From: Acetobacter sp. CAG:977
GTDB taxonomy: Bacteria > Pseudomonadota > Alphaproteobacteria > CAAGCB01 > CAG-977
DNA: 59,046 nucleotides
Assembly: GCA_000434295.1 (NCBI GenBank)
Contig: HF994935.1
Coordinates: 335,680 to 394,725 of the forward strand
Reading direction: 5' to 3'
Part shown: positions 35,229-43,064 of the stretch, one piece after another
Position numbering within the stretch: position 1 is the first letter of the stretch
How the letters are laid out: every line of letters begins with the position of its first letter
Translations under genes and position numbers: made by a program
Notes under the pieces: model-generated
The model's database searches: none
Told to the model about the DNA's origin: nothing
Seen by the model: only the letters and a program-made list of their open reading frames with translations

Positions 35229-35576
35229 ATGGAAAAGAATCAAGCCCCCAAAACTACCGAAGAAAAAAAGCCCCCCGTTGTTTTGCGTCCGCACGGCTTG
35301 CCGAACGGTATGATAATTATGCCGACGAATCCCGAAAATTATACGAAAGAGGATTTGAAAACGTTAAAAATCACGGCAGCGGTAAATGTCGGACTGATGG
35401 CTGCGGTTATTGCGGCGGCTCCGTATATGAAATCCGACGAAGCCAAGGAAAAACAACAGGATCAGGCAAAGCCCAAGGTTGAACAGTATCAGGCTCCCGC
35501 TGAAAAGAAAGATACCGTCAAGACGGTTGATTTCGCGGCGGCGGCAGCTAAATTTTATCAGAATAAAACGCGCTGA
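35229..35576 (+). CDS. Small single-span membrane protein, unknown function
   Basis: The 115-residue protein is not recognised. It has a charged N-terminus with a motif-like PHGLPNGMIIMPTNPENYT (about residues 21-39), one probable membrane segment at about 47-66 (ITAAVNVGLMAAVIAAAP), and a Lys/Gln/Glu-rich tail ending AAAAAKFYQNK. It has a GGAAGGAT ribosome-binding site, its own likely promoter and its own strong terminator, so it is probably a monocistronic gene. Codon use matches its neighbours. Confidence 0.65.
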   Translation: MEKNQAPKTTEEKKPPVVLRPHGLPNGMIIMPTNPENYTKEDLKTLKITAAVNVGLMAAVIAAAPYMKSDEAKEKQQDQAKPKVEQYQAPAEKKDTVKTVDFAAAAAKFYQNKTR

Positions 35577-35592
35577 TTTGATATTTTGGGAC

Positions 35593-35629
35593 AAAAGCTC
35601 TTTAGTTTGCTAGACTAAAGAGCTTTTTT
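35593..35629 (+). terminator. Strong intrinsic terminator
   Basis: A perfect 14-base stem (35593-35606 with 35614-35627) with loop TTGCTAG and a terminal T run, 16 bases after the 115-residue orphan gene. Confidence 0.93.
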
Positions 35630-35645
35630 ATATTCGGAGGGCTCT

Positions 35646-36083
35646 ATGGAAAAAGTTACGGCGGAACCGATGTTTTTTCGCATGATAGAAGAAGACGGAA
35701 CGTTATCTTTTGTTATCGGTCCGAAGGACGGTACGCCCGATTCTCCGCGCTTGTTGTTTGACGGTAAAGAAACGGCGGTTTTATATCGCCGTCCGGGACA
35801 GGCAATCGCATTGACAAAGCTGGACGAACTGGCTGTTTCCGTTCTAAGCGCGGGAAAGCCCGTTATGTTTGTCGAACCGAAAAGCTCCGGCGCATCCACA
35901 ATGAAGGAGGCGGTAACATCGGGGCAGGTTGAATACGCGGTTCCCGTTCAGATCGTCAAAAAACTGCCTGTTGCGGAAGAAAATCTTCAGGCGAACGAGG
36001 CGGCTAATCCGTTCAGAGGCAAAACGCCCGAAGAGATCGGAGATTTTATTAACAAAGTTTCCGAACTTCGCGCGGAAGGCTGA
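35646..36083 (+). CDS. Conserved-looking cytosolic protein, unknown function
   Basis: The 145-residue protein has no signal peptide, membrane segment or motif I recognise. The first half looks like a beta-rich domain (FRMIEEDGTLSFVIGP ... RLLFDGKETAVLYRRPG). The C-terminal part contains PFRGKTPEEIGDFINKV, which looks like a short amphipathic helix. It has an excellent ribosome-binding site (GGAGG), lies between two strong terminators, and follows the preceding terminator by 16 bases, so its promoter must overlap or precede that terminator. Confidence 0.65.
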   Translation: MEKVTAEPMFFRMIEEDGTLSFVIGPKDGTPDSPRLLFDGKETAVLYRRPGQAIALTKLDELAVSVLSAGKPVMFVEPKSSGASTMKEAVTSGQVEYAVPVQIVKKLPVAEENLQANEAANPFRGKTPEEIGDFINKVSELRAEG

Positions 36084-36100
36084 AATAATACAGATACGGA

Positions 36101-36129
36101 AATCCCCGCCGAAAAGCGGGGATTTTTTT
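36101..36129 (+). terminator. Intrinsic terminator after the 145-residue gene
   Basis: AATCCCCGC (36101-36109) pairs with GCGGGGATT (36116-36124) around CGAAAA, followed by Ts. Confidence 0.92.
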
Positions 36130-36242
36130 CATATATTGATTTAAACGCCGATAAGATCATTTGTGTTTTGTGCGTCGTTTCGCCGTCAAAGCGCCGCATT
36201 CCTTTTCGGCGGACGGATTGTTTTTTTGTTCGAGATAAGGAC

Positions 36243-36274
36243 AAAAAACCAGCCTCGACAGAGGCTGTTTTTTT
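36243..36274. terminator. Bidirectional terminator at the convergent junction
   Basis: CAGCCTC (36250-36256) pairs with GAGGCTG (36261-36267) around GACA. A T run follows on the plus strand and an A run precedes on the plus strand (Ts for minus-strand transcripts). It mainly serves the minus-strand operon ending at 36273. Confidence 0.85.
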
Positions 36275-36503
36275 AATCTTTGAAGACGCAACAGGTTCCC
36301 CTGCAAACCATTCCTTCTGGACAAACGACGCCGTTTTCACAAACGTCCGTATCTTTGCAGGCGGGAGTTCCCGTTTCTTTTTGTCCCGTTTGATTTGTTT
36401 GTTTGTCGGCTTCGGGGATTTGTGCCGATTTTTGCGAAAGCAGATAATTCCCGAAAAACAGGGCAAACAAAATCAATAAAACTATCCAAACGGTGCGTTT
36501 CAC
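36273..36503 (-). CDS. Small Cys-rich exported or membrane-anchored protein
   Basis: The 76-residue protein has a basic N-terminus and hydrophobic segment (about residues 4-22, signal anchor or signal peptide), a short Gln/Thr/Lys-rich linker, and a compact C-terminal module. That module spans about residues 48-76 and has six cysteines (pattern C-x5-C-x5-C-x5-C-x3-CC). Six Cys in under 30 residues suggest disulfide pairing in the periplasm or a metal site; no family is recognised. The start is GTG at 36503, just behind the guanine deaminase stop codon, so the two genes are coupled. A TTG further upstream would overlap that gene. Confidence 0.6.
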   Translation of the reverse strand: MKRTVWIVLLILFALFFGNYLLSQKSAQIPEADKQTNQTGQKETGTPACKDTDVCENGVVCPEGMVCRGTCCVFKD

Positions 36504-36505
36504 GA

Positions 36506-36994
36506 TTAGTATTCCACTTTGTCCGCTTTGTTTTCCCAATCCTTAAAGACGTCCAAAGCCGTCGTTCCTTCAACGCGAATCATCGGAATGTCGCGTTCTT
36601 CCGTGGGAATGACGAATTGTTTATAAAAAGTGGCATCGTCAAAGCCGATTTTTGCGGCGTCGTTGCGGTCGTTCGCGTAATAAATCGTGTTAACGCGCGC
36701 CCACATTGCCGCAGCCAGACACATCGGGCACGGTTCGCAGCTGGTATAAAGATCGCATCCCGACAAATCAAACGTTTTTAAGTTTTTGCAGGCGTCGCGG
36801 ATGGCAGAAACTTCGGCATGAGCGGTCGGGTCGTTGTTGACGGTGACTTTGTTGTTGCCGCGCCCCACGATTTCGCCGTTCTTAACGATGACGGCACCGA
36901 AGGGACCGCCGCCTATTCTTACGGCTTCCGCGCTTAAATTGACGGCTTCTTGCATCAATTTGACTTTTTCGGGGCTTTTTTCAATCTGTGTCAT
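36506..36994 (-). CDS. guaD: Guanine deaminase (cytidine-deaminase fold)
   Basis: The 162-residue zinc deaminase has the motif HAEV with H59 and E61 and PCPMC with C89 and C92 as zinc ligands. The whole sequence follows the B. subtilis GuaD pattern, including GGPFGAVIVK, NDPTAHAEV, TSCEPCPMC and the C-terminal aromatic end (DWENKADKVEY) that covers the active site of the swapped dimer. This separates it from tRNA adenosine deaminase TadA. It converts guanine to xanthine in purine salvage. It has its own likely promoter. Confidence 0.88.
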   Translation of the reverse strand: MTQIEKSPEKVKLMQEAVNLSAEAVRIGGGPFGAVIVKNGEIVGRGNNKVTVNNDPTAHAEVSAIRDACKNLKTFDLSGCDLYTSCEPCPMCLAAAMWARVNTIYYANDRNDAAKIGFDDATFYKQFVIPTEERDIPMIRVEGTTALDVFKDWENKADKVEY

Positions 36995-37069
36995 GGTTTT
37001 TTATTTCCTTCAATTTCAGATACTTTTGAAATCGATTGTGTCCTGACGCCGTTTAATCGATACCGTTTT

Positions 37070-37097
37070 ATTATCAGTATTTTTCGTTTCTTCTCAA
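37070..37097 (-). promoter_or_regulatory. Candidate guaD promoter
   Basis: On the minus strand TTGAGA (37097-37092), a 16-base spacer and GATAAT (37075-37070). Downstream, AATCGAT occurs twice (37030-37036 and 37055-37061), possible operator half-sites. Confidence 0.5.
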
Positions 37098-37102
37098 GAA
37101 AA

Positions 37103-38716
37103 TTATTTCGAAACGGCTTTCCCCGAAGCATCCAAAGCAAAAAGAGCCAAAGTTTCGTTATTCGAAATCTTTTTTACGGCAACGGGTTCCGCACACAGCC
37201 AATCGGACATTCCTTTGTTGTCGCCGCCTGACGTATTTTCGACAGGTTCGCGTACGGCATAGCATCCTTGGCTTTTTACGGGGTTGCGCATAATGTAATA
37301 ATCAACGCCGTAATGCTTGAATACTTCGCCCAAAACAGTCTGTTGCGAGATAAAATCCGTCATTTGTTTGTCCGCCGCCAATCCGTCCAATCGGATGACG
37401 GGGATTTTTGCGGCAAAAGAAAAAATCCCGCCGCCGTTACCGACGGCATAAATACCGGGACGGTTCGCGGTCAGGCTTTTGACGGCATTGACTTGAGGAA
37501 TTAGATCGGCGCTTCTGGGCAAAATCGCCCAAAACACCCCCAAAAACAGCAACAATACGCCGATGATATCGCGGTATTTTGCAAATTCTTCTCTGTCTTT
37601 ATCCGTCTTCATGCGGTCATCAATGCGATTGATGCCGTACATTAACGCGAACGGCAAGGCAACCGCCAAAGAATAGTAAGCATATTCGGGCAGGTTCAAA
37701 TGCGTGAAAAATGCGAAAAACAGAATTTGTATAATCGGGAACCAAATCAGCGAATAAAACAAAGTGTCTTTCGGCGTATAAGTTCTTTCCTGTCGCCACG
37801 GAATGGAATCGACGACGGCGGCGATGACGGCGATAAAAGGAAAACTGAGGCAAATCAATGCCGACGGAGACGACAGGAAATGTTTTGCGGGCGATCCCAG
37901 CAGAACGGAAAATATTTTCCACGGCGACATGTTTTGAGCCTGCATCCAGGACAGAACCGTTGCAGGGACAGGTGTTCCGAAATGTCTGTACAACAGGAAC
38001 TCCCATCCGACGGCAGGAAGGATGCCGACAATAAATCCCGGCAGGAACATAAAGACCTGTTTAAGGGTAACGGGCATTTTTCCGTTGAATTGCATATAGA
38101 AGATGAAAGCTGCCGACACGACGAACGCCAACGTATCAAACCGAACCCACACGCACAGCAACACGGCAAGCCCGCATGCCATTCCGCTGAAAAAGGAAGG
38201 TTTTTCAAGCATTCTGAGGTAAGCCAAAGCGCCGATCATCACGGCAGGCACAGCCCATGCGGCATCCGTTCCCGTTGCCGCCAGCCGTATGCAAAGCACG
38301 AAAAAGAAGGCGTTTGTAAAGAACAGTGAAGCAGGTTTTACGGGGATTTCCATCTTTTTTAGCAAAGCGTTCATCAACGCGACCGACAACACCGGCATTG
38401 TCGCCAACACCAAACAGACCGTCGTAAAGTAGACGGGCGATCCGAATGGAGCGATAAATGAAATCAAAATCAGCACGGCGTTCCAAAAAACCGAAAAATC
38501 GTTGGTCGCCCGCAACGCGTCAAGGGAAGGAATTCCCTGACTTAAAAAGTTGGAAGAAACCTGCAACGCATTAAAGAAATGTTCATGGAACCAATACGGC
38601 CATTTTTCGGCGTTTCCCATGCAATGCAAAAGGGGGGCGATTGCGAAAATCGCGACAATTGCGACAATCGCCGCCCCTGATTTTGTTTTCAGAAAATCAA
38701 AAGTTTTTTTTAGCAT
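37103..38716 (-). CDS. Polytopic membrane protein, GT-C glycosyltransferase-like
   Basis: The 537-residue protein has about eleven hydrophobic segments across residues 15-410, with an acidic-flanked first periplasmic loop. A soluble C-terminal domain follows (about 420-537; AVGNGGGIFSFAAKIPVIRLDGL, VFKHYGVDYYIM). The layout resembles ArnT/PMT-like GT-C enzymes that move sugars from lipid carriers, but no catalytic DE/DD motif can be assigned with confidence. The ATG at 38716 is chosen; a TTG two codons earlier overlaps the nfeD stop. It directly follows nfeD and the band-7 gene on the same strand. Confidence 0.65.
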   Translation of the reverse strand: MLKKTFDFLKTKSGAAIVAIVAIFAIAPLLHCMGNAEKWPYWFHEHFFNALQVSSNFLSQGIPSLDALRATNDFSVFWNAVLILISFIAPFGSPVYFTTVCLVLATMPVLSVALMNALLKKMEIPVKPASLFFTNAFFFVLCIRLAATGTDAAWAVPAVMIGALAYLRMLEKPSFFSGMACGLAVLLCVWVRFDTLAFVVSAAFIFYMQFNGKMPVTLKQVFMFLPGFIVGILPAVGWEFLLYRHFGTPVPATVLSWMQAQNMSPWKIFSVLLGSPAKHFLSSPSALICLSFPFIAVIAAVVDSIPWRQERTYTPKDTLFYSLIWFPIIQILFFAFFTHLNLPEYAYYSLAVALPFALMYGINRIDDRMKTDKDREEFAKYRDIIGVLLLFLGVFWAILPRSADLIPQVNAVKSLTANRPGIYAVGNGGGIFSFAAKIPVIRLDGLAADKQMTDFISQQTVLGEVFKHYGVDYYIMRNPVKSQGCYAVREPVENTSGGDNKGMSDWLCAEPVAVKKISNNETLALFALDASGKAVSK

Positions 38717-38718
38717 GT

Positions 38719-39159
38719 TCAAAGAGCATCATCGGAAGCGGGTTCAACGGCCAGAGCAGTTCCTTTGACGCTTACGACTCTGACCGAAGTATCCGCAGGG
38801 ATGTCTTTGTCGGCGACGACCGCCCACACGGTATCGCCGACTTTTATTTTGCCGCGCCCGTCGGTGACGGCTTCATAGACCTGAAAGACCTGTCCGACAT
38901 ATTGTTCGGCACGGTTATTGAGAGTGGAGGGGACGTTTTGTTCTTTTTTCATCAGCTTGCGCCCGACGCAGGCAGAAATGACCGCCAGAACGGCAAAGAT
39001 CATTCCCAATACTGCCGGAGTCGTTTCAGGCGCTGCCAAATCGACGATTCCCGTAATGAAAGCGGCAATTCCGATCCACATAAAGAACACGCCCGGCGTC
39101 AGGATTTCCAAAACCAGAAAAACCGCTGCCGCAATCATCCAATACCAATAATCCGCCAT
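38719..39159 (-). CDS. NfeD family membrane protein
   Basis: The 146-residue protein has three close hydrophobic segments at about residues 7-25, 28-45 and 48-68, with a conserved Gly/Pro turn (EILTPGVFFMWIG). A C-terminal OB-fold domain follows (about 85-146; GKIKVGDTVWAVVADKDIPADTSVRVVSVKG). NfeD proteins pair with SPFH/stomatin proteins, here the gene immediately upstream (15 bases), and are thought to organise membrane microdomains or protein quality control. E. coli YbbK (QmcA) and its NfeD partner are the reference pair. Confidence 0.9.
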   Translation of the reverse strand: MADYWYWMIAAAVFLVLEILTPGVFFMWIGIAAFITGIVDLAAPETTPAVLGMIFAVLAVISACVGRKLMKKEQNVPSTLNNRAEQYVGQVFQVYEAVTDGRGKIKVGDTVWAVVADKDIPADTSVRVVSVKGTALAVEPASDDAL

Positions 39160-39174
39160 GTTTTAATCTCCGTT

Positions 39175-40146
39175 TTACAGCCAGACGTCTTTATCTTTGT
39201 CGCCGCCCTTGCGCGGAGAAGCTTTCGGGGCGGAAGAGGGCTGTTTTGAAAAAGCTTCTTTGGCGATTTCGCCGATTCCCGCGATAGAGCCCAGAATATT
39301 TGTTGCTTCGACGGGCATCAGAACCAGCTTGCTGTTATCGGCTGTTCCGATTTCTTTATAAGCATCCAGATATTTTTGCCCCAAGAAATAATTGATGGCG
39401 TTAACGTCGCCTTTTGCGATGGCTTCGGAAACGACGGCGGTGGCTTTTGCTTCGGCTTCGGCTTGGCGTTCGCGGGCTTCGGCATCGCGATAGGCGGCTT
39501 CTTTACGGCCTTCCGCCTGTAAAACGGCGGCTTGTTTTTCGCCTTCCGCCTTTAAGATTTGAGCCTGACGCAAGCCTTCGGCTTCCGTAATGCAAGCGCG
39601 TTTGTCGCGTTCTGCCTTCATCTGGCGCGCCATGGCGTCAACCAAATCGCGGGGCGGCTGAATGTCTTTGATTTCAATGCGCGTTACTTTAATGCCCCAA
39701 GGAGACGTCGCTTCGTCAACGACGGAAAGCAGGCGATGATTAATGACGTCGCGCTGGGACAACAGTTCGTCCAAATCCATGCTGCCCATGACGGTACGGA
39801 TGTTCGTCATGACAAGGTTTAAGATGGCGACTTGCAATTGGCGGACTTCATAAACAGCGCGGGCGGCGTCCAGAATTGTATAGAAAATGACGCCGTCCAC
39901 CGTGACCATGGCGTTGTCTTTGGTAATGACTTCCTGAGACGGAACGTCAAGCACCTGTTCCATCATATTTACCTTTGCGCCGATTTTGTCAAAGAAGGGG
40001 ACGATGATGTTCAATCCGGGTTTTAACGTATGAGTATAGCGACCGAAACGTTCGACGGTATATTCCATTCCCTGAGGAACGGTTTTGACGCCTGCCAGAA
40101 TTGTAACGACGGCCAAGACAATCAGGAATATTGTAAATTGATCCAT
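39175..40146 (-). CDS. qmcA: SPFH/band 7 (stomatin-like, QmcA family) protein
   Basis: The 323-residue protein has an N-terminal membrane anchor (about residues 4-22) and the band-7 domain with VPQGMEYTVERFGRYTHTLKPGLN. A central region has RIEIKDIQPPRDLVDAMARQMKAERDKRA, and a Glu/Ala-rich coiled coil spans about 190-250. It forms large oligomeric cages in the inner membrane with its NfeD partner. The start at 40146 follows GGGGAAAC; the open frame extends upstream with no better site. It is transcribed first in this three-gene group. Confidence 0.92.
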   Translation of the reverse strand: MDQFTIFLIVLAVVTILAGVKTVPQGMEYTVERFGRYTHTLKPGLNIIVPFFDKIGAKVNMMEQVLDVPSQEVITKDNAMVTVDGVIFYTILDAARAVYEVRQLQVAILNLVMTNIRTVMGSMDLDELLSQRDVINHRLLSVVDEATSPWGIKVTRIEIKDIQPPRDLVDAMARQMKAERDKRACITEAEGLRQAQILKAEGEKQAAVLQAEGRKEAAYRDAEARERQAEAEAKATAVVSEAIAKGDVNAINYFLGQKYLDAYKEIGTADNSKLVLMPVEATNILGSIAGIGEIAKEAFSKQPSSAPKASPRKGGDKDKDVWL

Positions 40147-40210
40147 TGAGTTTCCCCTTTTTATCACAAATTCAAGTTCGAATCAGGATATATTAAAAGA
40201 AAGTAAATTT

Positions 40211-40546
40211 CTACTTTTTAAATATAAGGAAGCCTGCGCAAACCAACAAAGCGAATCCGGCGACATGGTTCCATTTTATGGGTTCCCCCAGATACAGGAC
40301 GGAAAAGACGGCGAAGACGGTCAGGGTAATGACTTCCTGCATGCCTTTAAGCTGAGCTGCAGAGTAATATTCGTGTCCGATGCGGTTTGCGGGAACCTGA
40401 AGACAATATTCGAAAAAAGCGATGCCCCAGCTGACCAGAATGACTGTCCACAGGGGAGCAGATTTGAATTTCAGGTGCCCGTACCAGGCAAACGTCATGA
40501 AAATATTGGAGGCGGTCAGAAGCAATACGGGATAAAGAGCCTGCAT
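40211..40546 (-). CDS. DUF486 (DMT-like) small membrane protein
   Basis: The 111-residue protein has four hydrophobic segments and matches the DUF486 family of small drug/metabolite-transporter-like proteins. Seen are LTASNIFMTFAWYGHLKF at the start, FFEYCLQVPANRIGH in the middle, and the C-terminal GEPIKWNHVAGFALLVCAGFLIF. The start at 40546 is selected by an AAGGA ribosome-binding site and the family N-terminus; the open frame reads 59 codons further but those are not hydrophobic or conserved-looking. Substrate is unknown. Confidence 0.85.
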   Translation of the reverse strand: MQALYPVLLLTASNIFMTFAWYGHLKFKSAPLWTVILVSWGIAFFEYCLQVPANRIGHEYYSAAQLKGMQEVITLTVFAVFSVLYLGEPIKWNHVAGFALLVCAGFLIFKK

Positions 40547-40680
40547 GATATGGAATCCTTTCAAAAAAGAAGCTTTGTCGGAGGGGGAGTATACCCCGTT
40601 TGTTTTTTGTGGAAATAAAATTCTTTTCAAACGGATAAAAAGCGGGCATCCTAAAGAACGGAGAGAAAGGAATTTAAATT

Positions 40681-40696
40681 CGGCACGCTTCTTGCA
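40681..40696 (+). promoter_or_regulatory. Sigma-54 type promoter upstream of the flagellar operon
   Basis: CGGCACG, four bases, TTGCA: matches the RpoN consensus TGGCACG-N4-TTGCW except for the first base, with GG and GC at the required spacing, 80 bases before flgB. An activator such as FlbD would be needed; no activator site was recognised. Confidence 0.72.
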
Positions 40697-40776
40697 TTGA
40701 TGTATGCAGGTGAAAAGATTCACTTTTTTTAAAGAAATGCGAGTCAGAATTTACGTTAAAAGCGGGGGGCGGAACC

Positions 40777-41226
40777 ATGGATTTGCAGAATTTGACTTTG
40801 TTTCAGATGAGCGAAGAAAAAATGCGCTGGTTGGCGCAGCGTCAATCCGTATTGTCGGAAAACATAGCGAACGCAAACACGCCGGATTACATGCCGTCTG
40901 ATTTAAAACCGTTAAAGTTCAGGGATTTCGTGGGCGAAAGCCGTCATGTGCCTTTGATGCGCACGAACGAAGCGCATCGGACGCGCGCGTCCCGCGAAAC
41001 GGCTTTGGTTAAAACGAATCCGGCTCATATGTCGCCCGTCGCGGACGGTCGCGCCAAAGAAAACATCGTGCGTCGTCCCTTTGAAACGACGATAGACAAG
41101 AACGGCGTCGTTTTGGAAGAACAAATGGCCAAAGTCGACGAAACCCGCGGCGATCACGATCGCGTCACGACGTTGTTCAAGAAAAACGTCAGCCTGATTA
41201 ACATGGCGTTGAACGGTAACAGGTAA
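40777..41226 (+). CDS. flgB: Flagellar basal-body rod protein FlgB
   Basis: The 149-residue proximal rod protein has the rod/hook N-terminal signature (RQSVLSENIANANTPDYMPSDLKPLKF) near residues 20-48 and a C-terminal coiled segment (VTTLFKKNVSLINMALNG). It has no signal peptide, as it is exported by the flagellar type III system. The ribosome-binding site is GGGGGGCGGA. It is the first gene of flgB-flgC-fliE-fliQ-fliR-flhB, behind a sigma-54 type promoter. Confidence 0.95.
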   Translation: MDLQNLTLFQMSEEKMRWLAQRQSVLSENIANANTPDYMPSDLKPLKFRDFVGESRHVPLMRTNEAHRTRASRETALVKTNPAHMSPVADGRAKENIVRRPFETTIDKNGVVLEEQMAKVDETRGDHDRVTTLFKKNVSLINMALNGNR

Positions 41227-41246
41227 TTCTTTGAAGGAGGCTTGCC

Positions 41247-41657
41247 ATGGATGATTTAACGCTCAGCAAAACGATAGCTTCTTCGGGAATGAAAGCGCAG
41301 GCGATGCGTTTGCGCGTCATATCGGAAAACTTGGCGAACGCGGATTCTCTGGCAAAGACTCCGGGCGGGATGCCGTACCGGCGCAAGACGGTAACGTTCC
41401 GCAACGAACTGGACAAGGCAACGGGTGCCGAACTGGTGAAAGTCGGTCGTGTCTCCCGCGACAGAAGCCAGCTTGAACGCAAATATGATCCGAACCACGT
41501 TGCGGCGGATGCGGACGGCTATGTTTTGTTGCCCAACGTCAATCCTCTGATTGAAACGATGGATATGCGCGAAGCCCAAAGAACGTACGATGCCAACGTG
41601 AACGTCATTTCCGTATCCAAAGACATGATGGCAAAGACGCTGGATTTAATCCGCTGA
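41247..41657 (+). CDS. flgC: Flagellar basal-body rod protein FlgC
   Basis: The 136-residue rod protein begins with the typical N-terminal helix (IASSGMKAQAMRLRVISENLANADS). The central YRRKTVTF element and the C-terminal VLLPNVNPLIETMDMREAQRTYDANVNVI motif place it as FlgC. An AAGGAGG ribosome-binding site precedes it, suggesting high expression. It sits 20 bases behind flgB and 20 bases before fliE, the standard order. Confidence 0.96.
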   Translation: MDDLTLSKTIASSGMKAQAMRLRVISENLANADSLAKTPGGMPYRRKTVTFRNELDKATGAELVKVGRVSRDRSQLERKYDPNHVAADADGYVLLPNVNPLIETMDMREAQRTYDANVNVISVSKDMMAKTLDLIR

Positions 41658-41677
41658 TTTAAAAAAGGAAAGATAAC

Positions 41678-41995
41678 ATGGCGACGGATATTTCAAATGC
41701 CCTTTCCGCCTATCAGGCGGCAGCGACGCGAACGGTAATTCCTTCGGCGGGCGGGCAGGAGGCAAAAATTGCCCCCGAGGGGACTTTTGCCCATCTGGTG
41801 CGTTCCGCCGTCGATCAGGCCGTTGCCGATAACAAGCAGGCCGAAGTTTTAAGCATGCAGGCCGTCAAAGGCACTGCCGACATTCAAGAAGTCGTCATGG
41901 CGGTTTCCAATGCCGAAATGGCGTTGCAGACCGTCGTTTCCGTCAGGGATAAAGTCATTTCCGCTTATCAGGAAATTTTGCAAATGCCGATATAG
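41678..41995 (+). CDS. fliE: Flagellar hook-basal body complex protein FliE
   Basis: The 105-residue FliE joins the MS ring to the rod. The family C-terminus is recognisable: DIQEVVMAVSNAEMALQTVVSVRDKVISAYQEILQMPI. The N-terminal half is variable and Ala-rich, as in other FliE proteins. The ribosome-binding site is AAAAGGAAAG. It is followed by fliQ after 22 bases; FliE and the FliPQR export gate are thought to contact each other in the assembled structure. Confidence 0.94.
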   Translation: MATDISNALSAYQAAATRTVIPSAGGQEAKIAPEGTFAHLVRSAVDQAVADNKQAEVLSMQAVKGTADIQEVVMAVSNAEMALQTVVSVRDKVISAYQEILQMPI

Positions 41996-42017
41996 CCTGT
42001 TCGGCGGGAGGGCTTTG

Positions 42018-42287
42018 ATGAACGAAGTTATGGTTTTGGAAGTCGGCAAAGATGCCGTGTATACGCTTTTGCTGGTCGTCAGTCCTTTGTTGTTTGTTGC
42101 GATGTTTATCGGGTTGCTGGTCGGGTTGTTCCAAACGTTGACCCAATTGCAGGAAATGACGTTGATTTTCGTTCCGAAAATTTTGTTGGTTTTCGTTTCG
42201 ATGATTTTTTTGTTGCCGTTTATGATAGAACGGATGCGCATTTTTACCGAAGGGCTGTTCGACAGAATTGTTGCTTTGGGGTACTGA
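42018..42287 (+). CDS. fliQ: Flagellar export gate protein FliQ
   Basis: The 89-residue protein has two membrane segments (about residues 15-37 and 52-73) and the FliQ pattern LFVAMFIGLLVGLFQTLTQLQE. With FliP and FliR it builds the export gate. The start at 42018 follows a GGGAGGG ribosome-binding site; an earlier in-frame start lies within fliE. It precedes fliR by 3 bases. FliP is not in this window. Confidence 0.95.
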   Translation: MNEVMVLEVGKDAVYTLLLVVSPLLFVAMFIGLLVGLFQTLTQLQEMTLIFVPKILLVFVSMIFLLPFMIERMRIFTEGLFDRIVALGY

Positions 42288-42290
42288 GCC

Positions 42291-43055
42291 ATGTTGCGGT
42301 GGGATAAGCTTCTGGCACAGGAAGTTTTCGAGTTTATCTTTATTTTTACGCGCTTAAGCGGCGCTTTTTTGTTTATGCCGGTTTTTGCGTCAAACTATAT
42401 TTCCCGCCGGATACGTTTGCTGTTCGCCGTTATTTTGGCTCTGATGCTGATGCCCGTTTTGTCAAAGCTGTTGCCGGCAATGCCGGGAAATGTTTTGGAA
42501 TTGGCACGTTTGTTGGTCATTGAAGCGACGGTCGGGTTGTTTTTGGGGCTTTTCCCTTATTTTTTATTGTCGGCTCTTGATTTGGTGGGCACGGCGGCGT
42601 CTCAGGCGACGGGTTTTTCCAACGCAACGGCATTTGACCCGACAACCAGCGTTCAATCGACTTTATTGACGACGTTTTTGACGCTGACGGGGTTGGTTCT
42701 GATCGTTATTACGGATACGCATTATATTATGCTGGGGTCTTTGATTGCCAGCTATGACTTGTTCCCGCCGGGGCAAAGCCTGTTGACGGGGGATATGAGC
42801 CAACAGTTGGCTTCGGGACTGTCCAGAGCTTTTTTGTACGGTTTTCAGATCGGTTCTCCGTTTATTATCATGACGGTGTTGCTGTATTCTTCGATGGGGG
42901 TTATGTCCCGTTTAATGCCTCAGCTGAACATTATGTTTGTGGTGATGCCGCTTCAGGTTTATTTGGGGCTGGCATTGCTGATGATATCGCTGTCCATGAT
43001 GATGCAGTGGTTTTTACGGTTCTTTGAGGACGGGATCCGCCCGTTTGCAATGTAG
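42291..43055 (+). CDS. fliR: Flagellar export gate protein FliR
   Basis: The 254-residue polytopic protein has about six hydrophobic segments. Conserved features are FTRLSGAFLFMPVFASNYISRRIRLLFA at the N-terminus, a QATGFSNATAFDPTTSVQS loop near residue 104, and the C-terminal VMPLQVYLGLALLMISL. It is part of the FliPQR gate of flagellar protein export. A GGAGG site, within the stretch leading to the next gene, starts flhB 9 bases after its stop. Confidence 0.95.
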   Translation: MLRWDKLLAQEVFEFIFIFTRLSGAFLFMPVFASNYISRRIRLLFAVILALMLMPVLSKLLPAMPGNVLELARLLVIEATVGLFLGLFPYFLLSALDLVGTAASQATGFSNATAFDPTTSVQSTLLTTFLTLTGLVLIVITDTHYIMLGSLIASYDLFPPGQSLLTGDMSQQLASGLSRAFLYGFQIGSPFIIMTVLLYSSMGVMSRLMPQLNIMFVVMPLQVYLGLALLMISLSMMMQWFLRFFEDGIRPFAM

Positions 43056-43064
43056 GAGGCGCAA

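Noticed and set aside
36506..36994. tRNA adenosine deaminase TadA
   Set aside because: The C-terminal end and the GGPFGAVIVK and NDPTAHAEV context follow guanine deaminase rather than TadA.
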